Notes: generated by a model from the letters alone, not told the origin. Counted from the stretch's first letter, positions 1-12,640 are shown. The stretch: 64,000 bases of DNA from Mytilus californianus (GCF_021869535.1 NW_026262668.1:136449635-136513634), one strand, 5' to 3'. Numbers and translations: made by a program.

Positions 1-1925
1 GATCATCATATTGTTTATTTTGTCAACAGTCATCGTTACAAAAAAAACAAACCATTGATTTTGAGGTGTATATAAATTAGATCAAACAAATATTTTACCT
101 ACACCTTTGCCCCCTTTTCAATATTTTTTCTATATAATATGTACCATTATATGACGTTAACAAGATCAATATCTCAACTTGAAAGTTTTTATAATAATAT
201 TCTGTTTTCATGTATGATAATTATACAAACAACAGTACTCATGATTTTTTTTTTGTTTTGTTCTTTTCCTATGGAAATTGTGTCGGTGGATTGATCATTT
301 CGTTAATTCGTTAATGCAGTTATTAAGAGTTCACTTTTATAATTAATCTACTATGAAATGATTTTCAATTGGACGAGAAAACTACAAGTTTGAATTATAA
401 AGGCCGTGTTCACACCAAACGTCGAATACCATACTATATACCTTTAGAACATACTCACCCTTTGTACAAATATAGTACTGGAAAATGTTGGTATTAAAAT
501 AATATAATATTTTGGAAGTTCTACATCACAATCACATTATGATGGTAAACCATGTATTGAATTAGTTGTTATTATTTAAAAACCTGATAATGTCAATTCC
601 TCTTAAATAGCATAATACCATTGGTTTTACCGTAAATAAATTGGAAGACCCTCATTAGTTAGCGTTATCATGAAGTTTATTACATTAAACATAATTAGAC
701 ATTATCACGTTGGCAAACAGTTCATATTATGGATTAATTTTGAGTATTTATTAATATGTAAAAAAAAATACCGTTTAGAAATGTGTATAAGACATGATTT
801 GGGCTATTTCCAGAACAACTTACCCATGTCATTACCGTTATTTGAACTATGAGAGGCAAATCAGATCATCGAAACAAATTTACAAGTAGGAAATAGTACT
901 TTCCTATATAGTGAAGAAAGTCGGACAGTCTAACATTACGTCAAAGTTAGTTTCAGGTGGCTTTTAATCCAATTCACGTGTTTGAGCGTTGCACTAGTTA
1001 GCAGAAAATGCAGTCTGACCAATAACAATGATTAACATTTAACAACCAAAACAGATTGGTATGCGGTCAAAGTTCCATTTTCAAAATATTAGAGAGCTTT
1101 TCCAAAATCAATTTGCTACCACGAAACGAAATGCAATTTTTAAAGTACAGTTCATTATGAAACCAGGAAGTGTTCTAGTTCATAAAGTACGGATAAGATG
1201 ATCCGGTAAATTAACCCTACCTCATAAACCTATAGAGATATTTTCTTTACCAATTCTGATTTATGTAATACGAGGTTGAGGAACAAAGATATTTCTACTG
1301 GATTTGATGTAATGACAGGATGTTAAAATTCTGATAAGGAAATATTTAAATAATTTTATAGATTAACTTATCAATAAATAAAAGATAATTCCACTGATAA
1401 TAAACTCATGGAAAGAACTTTACAAACCAAGATGCAGTGTTCTTTTAACATCCGTCTTTGCGTGAAATGACGAAAGATATAAACAACTTAAAAAAAAGGA
1501 AAGTACAAACTCATTTATTTTCACATTATGTTAACTATGATACAACTTCAACCTTATATAACATAATTTACATCCTATTCTAATCATATTTCCAGAAAAT
1601 TGACACAACATATACATAAAGATATATTTTTATGTTAGTATAAAGACTTTTAGGATACAAAATTTAAATTGAAATGACGCCCATTCAGTATTCGCAATCC
1701 CCTTGATTTACAAACTTTGATACATTTCGGATTCATTCGACATGGAAGTGTGTTACTACAATCACTGACATAGTTAAACATTTTTGATATTTGATCCCCT
1801 CGTAATGCTGAATAGTGCCATCTTCGATAAAACTAGAAATATTTGAAGTTCTACAATTTGAAAACTGTTTGCTTTGAACGAATACCTAGTGCTAGATTAT
1901 TCAAGCATACGAAAAATGTCAATAG
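1..1925. other. AT-rich non-coding stretch
   Basis: No coding signal, RNA gene or repeat family was recognised here. The single short open frame near 670-852 has no domain-like composition and lies in AT-rich sequence, so I treat it as chance. Confidence 0.6.
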
Positions 1926-2240
1926 AAATAAGAAGATGTTTTATGAGTGCCAATGAGACAACTCTCCATCCAAGTCACAATGTGTAAAAAGTAAACAATT
2001 ATAGGTCAAGGTACGGACTTCAATTATATGCAAAACGCATATCACATAGGAAGCTATAAAAGGCCCCGAAATGACTCAATTCAAAAACAATTCAAACCAG
2101 AAAATTGACGGCCCGATTTATGTACAAACCAATAAGAGAAAAACAATTATGATATACAGCAATTCACGACAACCACTTAACTACAGGCTCCTGACTTGGT
2201 ACAATTACATACAGAATGCTGCGGGGTTAAATATGCTAAC
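1926..2240 (-). repeat. SINE-like dispersed repeat, family A, near full length
   Basis: On the minus strand this copy runs from the GCTCCTGAC-type block (near 2190) to a 3' end reading CATCTTCTTATT (near 1930). The internal landmark GCCAATGAGACAACTCTCC (as read on plus) recurs at about a dozen places in this window in both orientations. I read the plus-strand left end as the element's 3' end, because truncated copies such as 26591-26646 keep only that end, as expected for 5' truncation during target-primed reverse transcription. No protein is encoded; the open frame at 2071-2292 is incidental. A recognisable mussel repeat, but I cannot name the family. Confidence 0.7.
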
Positions 2241-2278
2241 TTTGTACTTGTTTTGGCTTTCGTACTTTTTTTATCTGA

Positions 2279-2323
2279 GCGTCACTGGTTAGTCTTGTGT
2301 GAACGAAACGCGCGTCTTGCGTA
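2279..2323 (+). ncRNA. Degenerate hammerhead ribozyme motif
   Basis: The order of parts matches a type I hammerhead: a stem I strand GCGTCA, a core CTGGTTA in place of CTGATGA, a stem II beginning GTC and closing with GAAC, then GAAA, a self-complementary stem III (ACGCGCGT), a cleavage-site C at 2316, and a stem I return strand TTGCGT. Core positions A6 and G8 are substituted, so it is probably inactive. The family is known from Penelope-like elements and small circular RNAs of bivalves. It lies 40 bp from a family A repeat. Assignment rests on architecture, not a covariance search. Confidence 0.55.
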
Positions 2324-2325
2324 TT

Positions 2326-3946
2326 AATACTGGTTCTCTGTAACAATTTAAACTCTTATATAGGGAGTGTGGCACGCATGGTCATGGATTTTCTTCAAAC
2401 TTCACACACTTACTAGTCTTGATGAAACAAACAAAAAATGGCAAAATTTTGGTTGCTTAGCATATCGGTTGCCATAGCAACCAATGACTAGTTTTACCAC
2501 TTCTGAATATCTACGATTTTAAGCTGAAAAAGACTATTTTCAACATAATTTTTCATAATAAATAATTAAGAGAATGAATATTGTTTTATGATTTTATTAA
2601 ATATATGCATTTTATTAATGTAATTTAATAACTGACATTTTCATATTCCATTTCAATCATAATCACATATACCCCCCTTTTTATGTGGTTTGCATTAGGT
2701 AAAAAATACCCTTTTGAGGTCATTTTTGAATGCTCACCATAATTGTTTGCGGACACCTGAGTTGAAGTCAACCATGAATTCATAAATATCATAGTTTTAT
2801 CTTATCAATGATGCGAAAAAGTAATGGGGAAGTATGTTTCAATATTTTGTTACCATGGATACAAAATGCTTAGTTTTCATTTTTTCAGAAAAATTTATTT
2901 TTTGAAAATTTTGAAAAAAAAATGTTTTAAAACTTAATTCTGCAGTCAGAAAAAAATAAATAAATATACAATATGTAGAAATTATTGTAATCATCAAAAT
3001 TTTAAACATATTCATATATAACGGTATTATAGTTTAAGCTGTGTTGCTATAGAAACAATTTCATTTTGATACACTAGTTTAAAACAATTTTGAAAAAAGT
3101 TTCAGTTAGTTTCTTAAATGTGCACAAAAGTAGGAAAACTAAAACACTTATTAAGTTTCACTGTATACACACATGTATATATATAACTGATTTTGCTAGT
3201 ATAGTATTTCGATAATGGTGTTACCACTTGAAGGAAACAAACACAATTTCCCTATTCTGGATAAAAGTGCTGATTATAAAGAAATTTCAGTCTGTTTTCA
3301 TGATCATGAAAAATATACAAGAAAAACAATTACTCAATCTAGAAAAAAACAAATAAAATCATGTAAAAAATTACATATTCAATTGTACAATATTTGCCAT
3401 TGACTGTGTTGCCATGGAAACAAGTAGTTCATTTGCAAAAATACGGATAAGTACTCATTTTTACAAATGCGTTTTAATGAACTTCGATACATATAACAAT
3501 GAATGTATACAGTTTTGCTTACATAAGCAGGTTTTCTTGTATTTAAGAAATATTAATAATATTCCAGGCATTATTAGTGAGAGTGTTGCCATGGAAACAA
3601 CAAATTACATGTATATGCATAAACTTGGAAAACGCTTGAAAATAGACTCAATCTTTCATACAAAAACTCTCTTCTGTAAGTTTTCAATTTAATGCAGTGT
3701 CAAAGAATGATGGCTTTTACAAGTCAGTCTTGTCAACTAGTATTCAAATGCTGTAATGAAGATTAAAGATCAAAGTGCCACTTAGTGTTGACAGTTTGGA
3801 ATTTTAGCTACTAGCTCCTAACTATTTATACATAATATTAAGAAGATACAATCAGAATATTGACAGTTCAAGAAAGGCCAAGCTTAAAATTATTTGTGTG
3901 AGGCACAGAAATAAATACTTATCACAAATGAAAATAATCAATATCG

Positions 3947-3948
<2 letters not shown>
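2326..3948. other. Non-coding stretch with recurring X-box-like 14-mers
   Basis: AT-rich DNA without a credible gene. Its only structure is the repeated 14-mer pattern GTTRCCATRGNWAC at 2849-2862, 3043-3056, 3408-3421 and 3585-3598. The last two are identical (GTTGCCATGGAAAC), lie 177 bp apart and share flanking bases, suggesting a degenerate tandem or dispersed repeat. Open frames at 3215-3403 and 3414-3692 show no protein-like features. Confidence 0.5.
2468..2481. promoter_or_regulatory. RFX X-box-like palindrome
   Basis: GTTGCCATAGCAAC fits the RFX X-box consensus GTNRCC-(0-3)-RGYAAC exactly, with arms GTTGCC and AGCAAC. It is the first of five related 14-mers in 2.4-3.6 kb. Binding is inferred from the motif only, and it may simply belong to an old repeat unit. 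Confidence 0.4.

Positions 3949-3979
<31 letters not shown>
3949..3979 (+). repeat. 31-base G homopolymer
   Basis: An uninterrupted run of 31 G lies in otherwise AT-rich sequence. It can form G-quadruplexes on the plus strand and is liable to length error in assemblies, so the exact count is uncertain. Confidence 0.9.
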
Positions 3980-3980
<1 letters not shown>

Positions 3981-4530
3981 AAGATTTTGTAAAAATGAAA
4001 TGATCGATTAGTTATGGTTTGCTTTGTGTCCAGTGTCAAATATCTCATGCATATTTCATAAGAGAACAAAATCAATAAATTTAAAAGGAACATTGTTGGT
4101 CCAGTGCTAGTCTACTGACCCAAAATTAATTAAAGGCAATAATTTGATACACTTCAACACAATAAAAAATAGAACAAGAAGAGTCAGACGTTGGTCCTCT
4201 AAGTAAATGATAATTGACCATCTAACCTTTTTTTCTATAAAGGAAAAAATACCTATATTATGAGCTGTTTATTCATTATTAAACTCAATGTTGAAATGGC
4301 AAAGCATGTATAGCTATACGTTTTGAATATAATTGTATTATTGGATGATGAGTATCTACATGTAGATCATTTTTTGAGGTGAAGGTGAAAAAAATAGACA
4401 ATTTCAAAAAGGTCCGGCAATATCGGTAGGCTGGGATGAAGGCTGACAATTTGAAATATCACTGGAAATCGGGATCAATTGGACAAGGACAGAAATTTCA
4501 ATAGGTCAACTTGGGTGCCCCTAAAAGAAT
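3980..4530. other. Non-coding stretch, nothing recognised
   Basis: Low-complexity AT-rich sequence with no coding potential, recognised repeat or structured motif. Confidence 0.55.
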
Positions 4531-4534
4531 TAAC

Positions 4535-4800
4535 ACAAGGGTTCTTTAGCAAACAAAGGGCGTAACCAACAAGGGCGGGTACTGTCGGCCGTTGACCCGA
4601 TGGTCCCTGCTATCCATCCGACACATTTCTTGTTTGCCGTTCTGGCCGGGGAGGAATTTTCGAGATTTTCCAAAAATATTCGTTTCCCTACGAGGACCGA
4701 CGGAAAATCTGTCAGATGGTGGCTGCGGGTCTTAAAACGAGCAGTGGGGGGAAATATACCATATGGACAATTTTCATATAACGGGTCCAATTGACTGCCT
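4535..4800. other. GC-rich island open on both strands, origin unknown
   Basis: This block is close to half G+C by eye, against roughly a third around it. It is open on both strands: a plus frame containing VRWWLRVLKRAVGG and a minus frame containing CVGWIAGTIGSTADS. Neither translation matches a family I know, and no partner exon or splice site stands out. The sharp edges and composition suggest an inserted fragment, either a transposon piece or a processed gene piece. Reported as anomalous DNA rather than a gene. Confidence 0.4.
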
Positions 4801-4880
4801 AAAGTGATGGCCCGCTACATTTATACTTCAGTGATTCCATATGTAATCAACCAAATATTTCCAATAAATAAGGAGGGGAC

Positions 4881-4895
4881 GGGCCCTCAGGGCCC
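4881..4895. other. GC palindrome GGGCCCT-C-AGGGCCC
   Basis: A perfect 7-bp inverted repeat around a single base, followed by CTGGATCCGCC. It lies about 80 bp beyond the GC-rich island and could be the terminal signature of the same inserted DNA. That link is inference. Confidence 0.4.
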
Positions 4896-5227
4896 CTGGA
4901 TCCGCCTGTGGTAGCACTATCTTAACATTAGTATTAGGAATTGGATTATTGACATTTGAGAAAATAACAATTATCTTAAGTTTATGGATTTTTAGCAGCA
5001 AATTAAAAAATATTGACCATAAATTATGCTAACTCTTTACCGTGAAAGGGTAACTTTAAGAGAATTATATATTACATGTACATATAATTTGATTTTCACT
5101 GAACATGCTGAAAGCCCCTAACAGAAAGATGTTTCTCAAAATTAGTATATTGTCTTTCTTTTAACAAAAAAAAAAAAAGAATAGATTTTACTTTGAAACA
5201 GTACTCAATGTTTATAACATATAAAAC

Positions 5228-5274
5228 ATGTGACTTTTTGTCCTTGACTTTTTGTCTGTGACTTTCTGTCCTAT
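5228..5274 (+). repeat. Short tandem repeat, about 15-bp unit, three copies
   Basis: Three adjacent copies of a GTGACTTTTTGTC-like unit with point differences. Confidence 0.6.
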
Positions 5275-5449
5275 ATTTTGACCGTTATCATGACAAGGAA
5301 AAATGACTTTATACCTATTTATATGTAATAGGCTTTGCATCAAATTTATAGAAACACTTAGATTGAACCATTAATTTTATCAAATAAGAAAATATAAAAT
5401 GCTTCTCAAAAATATTAGCAAACGATAAATGTATTGACTTTCGGGAACA

Positions 5450-5670
5450 TTTGGCATACCTCAGGTTAAGTCGTTGAATATGTTTACTTATATTTTATTA
5501 AAATATTTTAAACTACCAATATATCGGGCATACCTCAAGTAGTTCGCGAAATGTTTATTTTTTTTATGAAAATATTTAAAACTACCTAGATATCCTACAC
5601 AAGGCTCGGGCATGCCTTAAGTTGTACGTGGAAATAATTATTTACTGTTATGAAAATATTAAAAAACAAT
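5450..5670 (+). repeat. Degenerate tandem repeat, 74-82 bp unit
   Basis: Three diverged units start with CATACCTCAGG (5455), CATACCTCAAG (5529) and CATGCCTTAAG (5611). Each is followed by a short G-containing block and an A/T-rich block containing AAAATATTTAAAA. No coding function is seen; the frame at 5622-5837 is incidental. Confidence 0.55.
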
Positions 5671-5995
5671 TATATTGGATTTATCAACTTACATGTATTT
5701 TTGGCCTACTTCACACCTTTTGTGTGTTACTTTGTATTTGTGATCAAACGTGTCAAATTATAACCGGTAATATACAACATAATTTACAACACAGTAAAAT
5801 ACAATATACTACTCAATACCATAAAAAGTTTAAATAACCTGGTGCCCGTCACAGTACCCTAAACTGTTTTTCCCAGTTTTTATTATTATTTGATAAAGAC
5901 TTTACCATTCAATCTTAATGGTTTTTTTTATATAAATTTTAAGCAAATCCTATAAGATATAAATAGGTATTAGGTAGTACAACGATCAGGACACA

Positions 5996-6450
5996 GTCAA
6001 CGTTGGTCAGGTCAAGTTTTTTTTTACCCAAAAACATATATTTTCCCCTTTTTTTAATGATATAAAATAACACAGTAATTTTCATCGGTTAGGTCATTGC
6101 TGTTGTTGGTCAGGTCATTGTCAACGTTCGAAGGGTCACGTTTTCGGAATTTTTCGGAATTTTTAAATATTTTTGTCTATATTTTTTCCTATAGTTATAT
6201 ATTAAATGATCAAATTTTATTATATTTCAAATTTAACATAAATCCTTTAAGAAATAAAAAAAGTAATGAGCATTTTCATTTGGTCCTGTCATTGTCAGCG
6301 TTGGTCAGGTCACGTTTTATGAAGATTTAAAAGTTTTCTATATTTTTTCTTAAATTTATGTATTAAATGGACTAAATCTATAGCAATTCAAATTTGACAA
6401 AAATTTTAAGAAATAAAAAAAGTTATTAGCATTTTCGTTTTGGTCCAGTC
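5996..6450 (+). repeat. Degenerate tandem repeat marked by GTTGGTCAGGTCA
   Basis: Three to four diverged units alternate a GTCA-rich block (GTCAACGTTGGTCAGGTCA, with variants near 5997, 6120 and 6294) with AT-rich spacers containing AAGAAATAAAAAAAGT. Spacing is uneven (about 124 and 175 bp). The open frame at 6097-6330 runs through it by chance. Confidence 0.55.
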
Positions 6451-6690
6451 ATTAGTGTAACCCGTCAAAGGGAGATAATTCGTATTGTGAGGAATATTGC
6501 ACAATGACCATTTTTTGGAAATTAATTACAGATGTTTCTAAGTAGATTCCCCATAACTTTTTTTGATTTTTGATAAAAACAAGGCTGAAATTAATTGTTT
6601 TTGTGTTTCTTATTAATATATGTAGCCGCATAATTTCACAACACTACACCAAATATTGTATTTTTCTCAAAATTCCCAACTTTCTCCGCT

Positions 6691-6704
6691 GTTACCATGG
6701 TAAC
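6691..6704. promoter_or_regulatory. Perfect palindrome GTTACCATGGTAAC, X-box type
   Basis: A 14-bp perfect palindrome fitting the RFX X-box consensus. It is isolated from the 2.4-3.6 kb cluster and no gene start lies nearby, so function is unproven. Confidence 0.35.
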
Positions 6705-6944
6705 CAACCAATATATATATCAGATGGCATTATTTTTCTGACTAGGCTAATAGGATATACATTACAGCCAATTTTCAGAAAAATCGGTGACTATGTGTGC
6801 CGAAAAAGTTTAAGTGGTTACAGAGAATGAGTATTAAATTTTAAACCTGGTACCTTTTGTTAGCTATTATTCGTATGTTTCTCTGTCCTATTTGTTCTCC
6901 CATTTATTTGTATTGTAGTCCTGTCATGAAATGTTGTCATTTTA

Positions 6945-7240
6945 ATGTTATATTCAACATTGCCATACAAGCGGGAGGTTTTGCTAGCCACAAAACCAGG
7001 TTCAACCCACCATTTTTTCTTAAAATGTCCTGTACCAAGTCAGGAAAATGGCCATTGTTATATTATAGTTCGTTTCTGTGTGTGTTACATTTTAATGTTG
7101 TGTTTCTGTTGCGTCGTAGTTCTCCTCTTATGTTTGATGTGTTTCCCTCAGTTTTAGTTTGTAACCCGGATTTGTTTTTTTCTCAATCGATTAATGAATT
7201 TCGAACAGCGGTATACTACTGTTGTCTTTATTTAGCGGGT
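6945..7240 (-). repeat. Dispersed repeat, family C
   Basis: This segment is the reverse complement of 36418-36720. Shared blocks are the end AATAAAGGCAACAGTAGTAT (here on the minus strand near 7240), TTGGTACAGGACATTTTA, and the GGTTGAACCTGGTTTT block near 6990. The 143-codon plus frame at 6857-7288 lies inside it and is not a gene. Confidence 0.65.
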
Positions 7241-7249
7241 GCTCAACCC

Positions 7250-7480
7250 TTTCCTAACCTGGGAGAGAGTTTTAACAGTTCAACATAAGAAAAAACTCAA
7301 AAACTCAGCTTAAAAAGGCTTAACTCATCAGATCGATACAAAGCACAAAAAAACCTCACAAAAACACAAAATACACAATGATCAGATCTGAGAGTACTCG
7401 GAGTTACTGAAAGCTAGTCTAAAGCCAATAACAAACTAATAAAAATGATGTATCCTAGACTCAAATACCAATTTCCTATT
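7250..7480. repeat. Dispersed repeat, family G
   Basis: A block containing GAGAGTACTCGGAGTTACTG has reverse-complement relatives near 12640-12850 and 59640-59780. All three have lost much of their length, so boundaries are approximate. Confidence 0.4.
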
Positions 7481-8138
7481 TCCAAAACTTGTGTTTAATT
7501 TTATCAATTGGTCGCCCTGCAATTAACAGTTTATCCCATCTCAAAACGGACTTACCCTTTAGCTTTCTTGAGTCATTGAATGAGATTGCTTAATGTCAAG
7601 TAAACTCGGGTATAAAATTACTTTCGAGAAACAGTCCACAATGAGCGGTATCAACCACGTGTTAAGAAATCACACGAGTAACTTGACATTCACCAGGATT
7701 CCTTGAGAGTGATGAAAAAGACAAACAATATGTAATTGTATTTGCTTAAGTTAGAAAGGAGTAGTGTCTTGATGACAGTTATCTGTCCATGAATTTTCCA
7801 TAGAATTTAATGAACATTACTTAACAATATTGATTATTTTCTGATATATTTTTATACTACATTTATCTAAAGCAAAGTCTTTTTTTAATCTTAAGAGATA
7901 CTGCATTTACTTTTCTATAAAGAATTTGATATGATGTCGAAAAAAATTTCATTTTATCAGTTTTATGTTTATTTTGATAAATTTGAATATTGAAAAAATA
8001 AAGCCAACAGTAATAAAACTGTTATTTCGATAATTTCAAAAACAATGTACAAAGTGGAAAGAAAAAATAAACAATGATTTGAATGTTAAGGTAATTTGAA
8101 ACAGTTTGTTCCACATTAAAAGTGGAATTCCTACTTAA

Positions 8139-11010
8139 AATAATATTATATTAGAACAAGAACTAAAACTTTTGAATGAAATTCAGGATGATGTCCTTGA
8201 TGAAAAGAAAAATAATAACATAATAGAATCAATAAAGAAAACAGAAGAAATGTTACAAACTCTATATTCTGATAAAATAATAGGGGCACAAATAAGATCA
8301 AGAGTTAAATGGGTAGAAGAAGGCGAAAAAAATACAAAATATTTTTTGGGATTAGAGAAATCGAGACAGACAAGAAAAAATATTACTGCTATTAAGGACA
8401 GTGAAGGGGAAGTAACTGAGGATCAAGGCAAAATATTAGAAACGGGAAGGAATTATTATGTAAATTTATATACGTCAACTAAGCCAGATTTGGGAGAAAT
8501 TGAGAATTATATTGAAAATACAAAAATAAACAGCAAACTAACTACACACGAAAGTAATGAAATTGAAGGAAAGCTGACAATAGAGGAATGTACAAATTCT
8601 GGTTTTAAAATGAAACTTAACAAAACACCGGGTATTGATGGTCTTCCAATTGAATTTTATAGACCTTTCTGGTCCAACTTACAATATTTTGCTGTAGATG
8701 TCTTTAACCATTGTTATGAGAAAAAAGAATTGACAAATTCACAGAAACTAGGATAAATTACCCTTATTTACAAGAAAAATGACCCGTTAAATTTAGACAA
8801 TTATAGACCAATTACTTTATTAAATGTAGATACCAAAATTATAGCATATTCTCTTGCACAAAGACTTAAACCAGTATTGCATAAAATCATTCACAGTGAT
8901 CAAAACGGGTATGTAAAAAACAGATATATTGGGTTTAATATTAGACAAATCCAAGATATTATAGACTATTCAGAAAAATTCAACGTAGATGGGGCAATTC
9001 TTTTTTTTAGATTTTTCAAAGGCATTTGACTCGTTAGAATGGGAATTTATGTATGGTTCATTAAAGAAATTTGGCTTTCAGAAATCTTTGTTGGAGTGGA
9101 TAAATACTTTATATACAGATCTAAAGGGTTGTATATTGAATAATGGGTGGATTTCAAGACCCTTCAGCATTGAGCGCGGGATCCGTCAAGGGTGTCCCGC
9201 GAGTTCTATAACTTTCGTTATTGCTGTTGAAATTTTAGCCTGTAGATTAAGACAAGATACAAAATTTAAAGGTTTTCAAATCAAACTGGATAATAAAACC
9301 CATACTCTAAAGTTAAGCCAGCTTGCAGATGACACCACTTTATTTTTAGATTCAAAACAAGAAGTTTCATTAACTTTGAACATTATCGAAATTTTCGGAT
9401 CACTTTCAGGCCTAAAGCTTAATCGAAATAAAACAGAGGGGATATGGCTCGGAAATTTAAAATCCTGAAAAGATAAAGTTGAAAACATTAAGTGGACACA
9501 AGAACCGATAAAAGTATTAGGAATATATTTTGGACTTAATAAAAATGAGTGTAAAAAATTAAACTCGCAAAGACAATACGAAAAATCTGAAAAAATAATT
9601 AAAGATTGGAATAAAAGAAAATTAACTATGTTAGGTAAAATAACTCTTGTTAAATCACGAATCCTACCAAATATAACCTATGTTGCATCAGTAACAGAAA
9701 CTGATAAAGAATATCTCGCAAAATTTAAAAAAATAATATATAGTTTTTATATGGAATAATAAACCAGAAAAAGTTAAAAGAGCTATAATAAGTAAAAATT
9801 ATCTTGCCGGCGGGCTTACAATGATAGACATAGATAAATATATAGAATCCATAAATATTAATTGGGTAAAAAGAATCATTGATAATGAAGACTCATCACC
9901 CAATTGGAAAGTCTTACCAAAATTTTACTTAGACAAGTTTGGACAAGAATTCCTTATATTTAAAATGGACTTTAACAATATTAATCTAATCAATAAGCTA
10001 AAAGAAATTGTTCCAGAATTTTACTTAAAAATAATTATATCATGGATAAACTCAAAATCTGAAAAAAATTTAAATCGACTAACATATAAGCATATCAGAC
10101 AGCAACTAATATGGGGCAATAAGCATATCAAATTAAATGGTAAATGTCTTATTTTCAAAAATTGGATAAACAGCAAAATTTTATTTGTAAATGACATAAT
10201 TGATGATAAAGGAAAAATTAATCAAAATAAGATTTTAGATAAACTATCTTGCCATGCTAATTGGTTTTCGGAATATTCTAAATTGATGAAAGCAATACCA
10301 AAACAGTGGTTACAAGAGCTCATAAAAGAAGAGTCAATCAAAACAAAAGTTTAAATTCAAAGATAGAGAAGGAAAAATGGTACCAATAAAAATATTTTCC
10401 TCGAAAGATATCTACATCTCGCTTTTAAATAGATATTATGAGAAAGCAATAGGATTTCAAAAATGGGACAGAATTCTAAATTTAGATAACAATACAAGGA
10501 AAAGAGAACAAATGCTGTACTTCATCTTTAACTTTTCAAGATAATAAATTGAGAATGTTAAGATGGAAATTTGTACATTACATTTTACCAACCAAACAAT
10601 TACTTTTCTCTTGGAAAATAACTAAAACTCCTCTATGTAATATATGTAATGTCATTGAAGATTATGATCATTACTTTCTGACATGCAAATATCTAAAATC
10701 ATTTTGGGATCAAATAAAACTAATACTAGACAAACTTAAAATAGGACATCATATAATATCACTGGCATCACTTTTGTATGGATATAAGATAAACGATACA
10801 AATTATTACAAAAGCAACGATTTTCTAACAATCATACTTTTTACTATATATAAAGTGTATTACATATCCGAGCAGAAAACAAAACAAATTAATGTGTTTG
10901 AAATTTTTAAAAATGAACTTCTCCAACATTACGAAATATTGACAAATAAACAAGGCAAATATAAAAACTTCTACAATTTGGTTGCAGAAAAAAATAATTT
11001 ATCTTCTTAA
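8139..11010 (+). pseudogene. LINE ORF2 reverse transcriptase, broken
   Basis: Visible landmarks in order: the linker VKWVEEGEKNTKYFLGLEK; RT motifs GIDGLPIEFY (about 8632) and NYRPITLLN (about 8800); DFSKAFDSLEW (about 9010); RQGCP (9184-9198); catalytic LADD (9322-9333), where L replaces the usual F/Y before ADD; and a C-terminal CNIC-x8-H-x4-C knuckle after 10640. The copy is dead. A TAA at 8754 replaces one codon, a TGA interrupts at 9466, extra T residues shift the frame in T runs at 9001-9008 and 9744-9748, and two more shifts lie near 10348 and 10525. Translation resumes in family-like sequence after each break, so the damage postdates insertion. Confidence 0.85.
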
Positions 11011-11203
11011 CTAAGATTTATAATGTATCATTGTAATTTCTTTTTATTCTGTTACACATTATTTATTAGCAAAACTGTATGTTGTGTACTAACAAGTACT
11101 AACCTTATGAAATGCTATATACTAACGTCAACGAGACCGGTACTTTATGTATCTCTAACAAATGTACATTTCAAATAAAATTATATAGAATGGAAAAAAA
11201 AAA
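8139..11203 (+). mobile_element. 5'-truncated L1/Tx1-like LINE retrotransposon
   Basis: A non-LTR retrotransposon copy holding the ORF2 linker, reverse transcriptase and C-terminal zinc-knuckle region, then about 180 bp of 3' untranslated sequence with AATAAA near 11174 and an A-rich end near 11192-11203. Coding similarity begins abruptly at about 8139, directly after an in-frame stop; no endonuclease is recognisable upstream, as expected from incomplete reverse transcription. A related degraded copy lies at 60600-61430 on the opposite strand. Clade assignment is from the RT motif style only; no target-site duplication was identified. Confidence 0.85.
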
Positions 11204-12640
11204 AATATTTTAATTACCCTTAGTGGTATTTATCCATTTCTGTTTTTTTTTTTTTTCATTTTCCAAACATTGTCGAGTTTTGAATAACACTGAATGCGCA
11301 TGGATTACTTAAAAGCATCTGAATACTCGTCAACCGTTCTGAAAAAGATTTTTGGTGCTGGTTTAACACCAATTTAATATAAAAATAGTCGAACATGGTT
11401 TCTGTTGGTAAAACCACCAGACATGATTTTCTGAGGTTTAACAATGCAGACACGCGTATGGACATTATAATCTATTTTAATGATTGAATTCTGGATATTC
11501 GATTATACTTCCATATTGTCCATTTGACATTATGATTTTGAAAATTATATCGCTCAGTGTACCGTTCTAGTGAAGACAAATTACAATAAGAACGCTACCG
11601 ATATAACCAGTTTTACACGAACATTGTACTCACAAACCTCAAACATTTTATTGAGGAAACTCGGCTTTAATGTCTAAATATATGACTCCTTTTTTCGAAC
11701 GAAACTTTATTTATTGTACTCTTATTGTAACAATGCCAATTAGTTCACTTAATACATTGACAATATCTTTTTATCCATAACAAATACACAATATGGGAAT
11801 ATTTCTATTCTGTATTTGACATTCAGACGCTTAAATCGCGACAACAAGCTATATATAACATATCTGTCAAGCTTCCATAAATAAACCTCCTTTTCCAATA
11901 GTTTGAATAGCAAAACAATTATTTACGTGACAGAAAAACAAATCAATCTAAATTTGTAGATGATGGATCCATAAGGTGAAATTAGTTCAGGGGACAGTAA
12001 TGTGTTTGAGACAAAGCTATGCCCTGACTTCTTCCCTATTTTCACAGGAATCAAACTCTCAGGTGACTAATAAACAAATGCAATGTTAAATCTTTATCTT
12101 TTGTAAACCCACTTCATATCTTTACTTTTTCGTGTTTTTATATGATATGGGTACCATTGGGATAGTTGTCGTGGGAGATATGATTATCGTTATCTCTTAT
12201 GATCTAAGTATTGAGATATTGTGTACCTCAGTTAACCTTCTACATGTATTTCTAATTGCCTCTCAGCTAATGCTTACCAATACATAATGTTCTTTTTTAG
12301 ACGGTATGTATTTTCTTCATTTGTCATTTAACTTGAAAGATTTTAAAAAATAAGATGATTATCATGTAAAAAGAGTATTTCAATAAAATAAAATTGCCCG
12401 ATTTAAACCTTATTTGACATTTTTGAGATAAACCTAACAAACTCGTCCACTAACGCCAACCCTTACCTCAATTATTGGACCAACAGAGCCAATATTTGCA
12501 ACATGAAAGGCAAAGGATACCACCGTATAAAAAATATGATTCGACCAACGTCATGGAGATGTAGAACAGATGATGTCTTTACACTAAATCCTTTGGATGT
12601 TGAATGAGTACTGATAGATATTTTGGTCTTAGATACATGA
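11204..12640. other. Non-coding stretch, nothing recognised
   Basis: AT-rich sequence after the LINE. The minus-strand frame at 11256-11465 shows no family resemblance, and no repeat family was recognised. Confidence 0.5.

Noticed and set aside
6857..7288. 143-codon plus-strand ORF
   Set aside because: It lies within the inverse of a family C dispersed repeat that is also present at 36418-36720. The translation is low complexity and the frame is not kept in the other copy.
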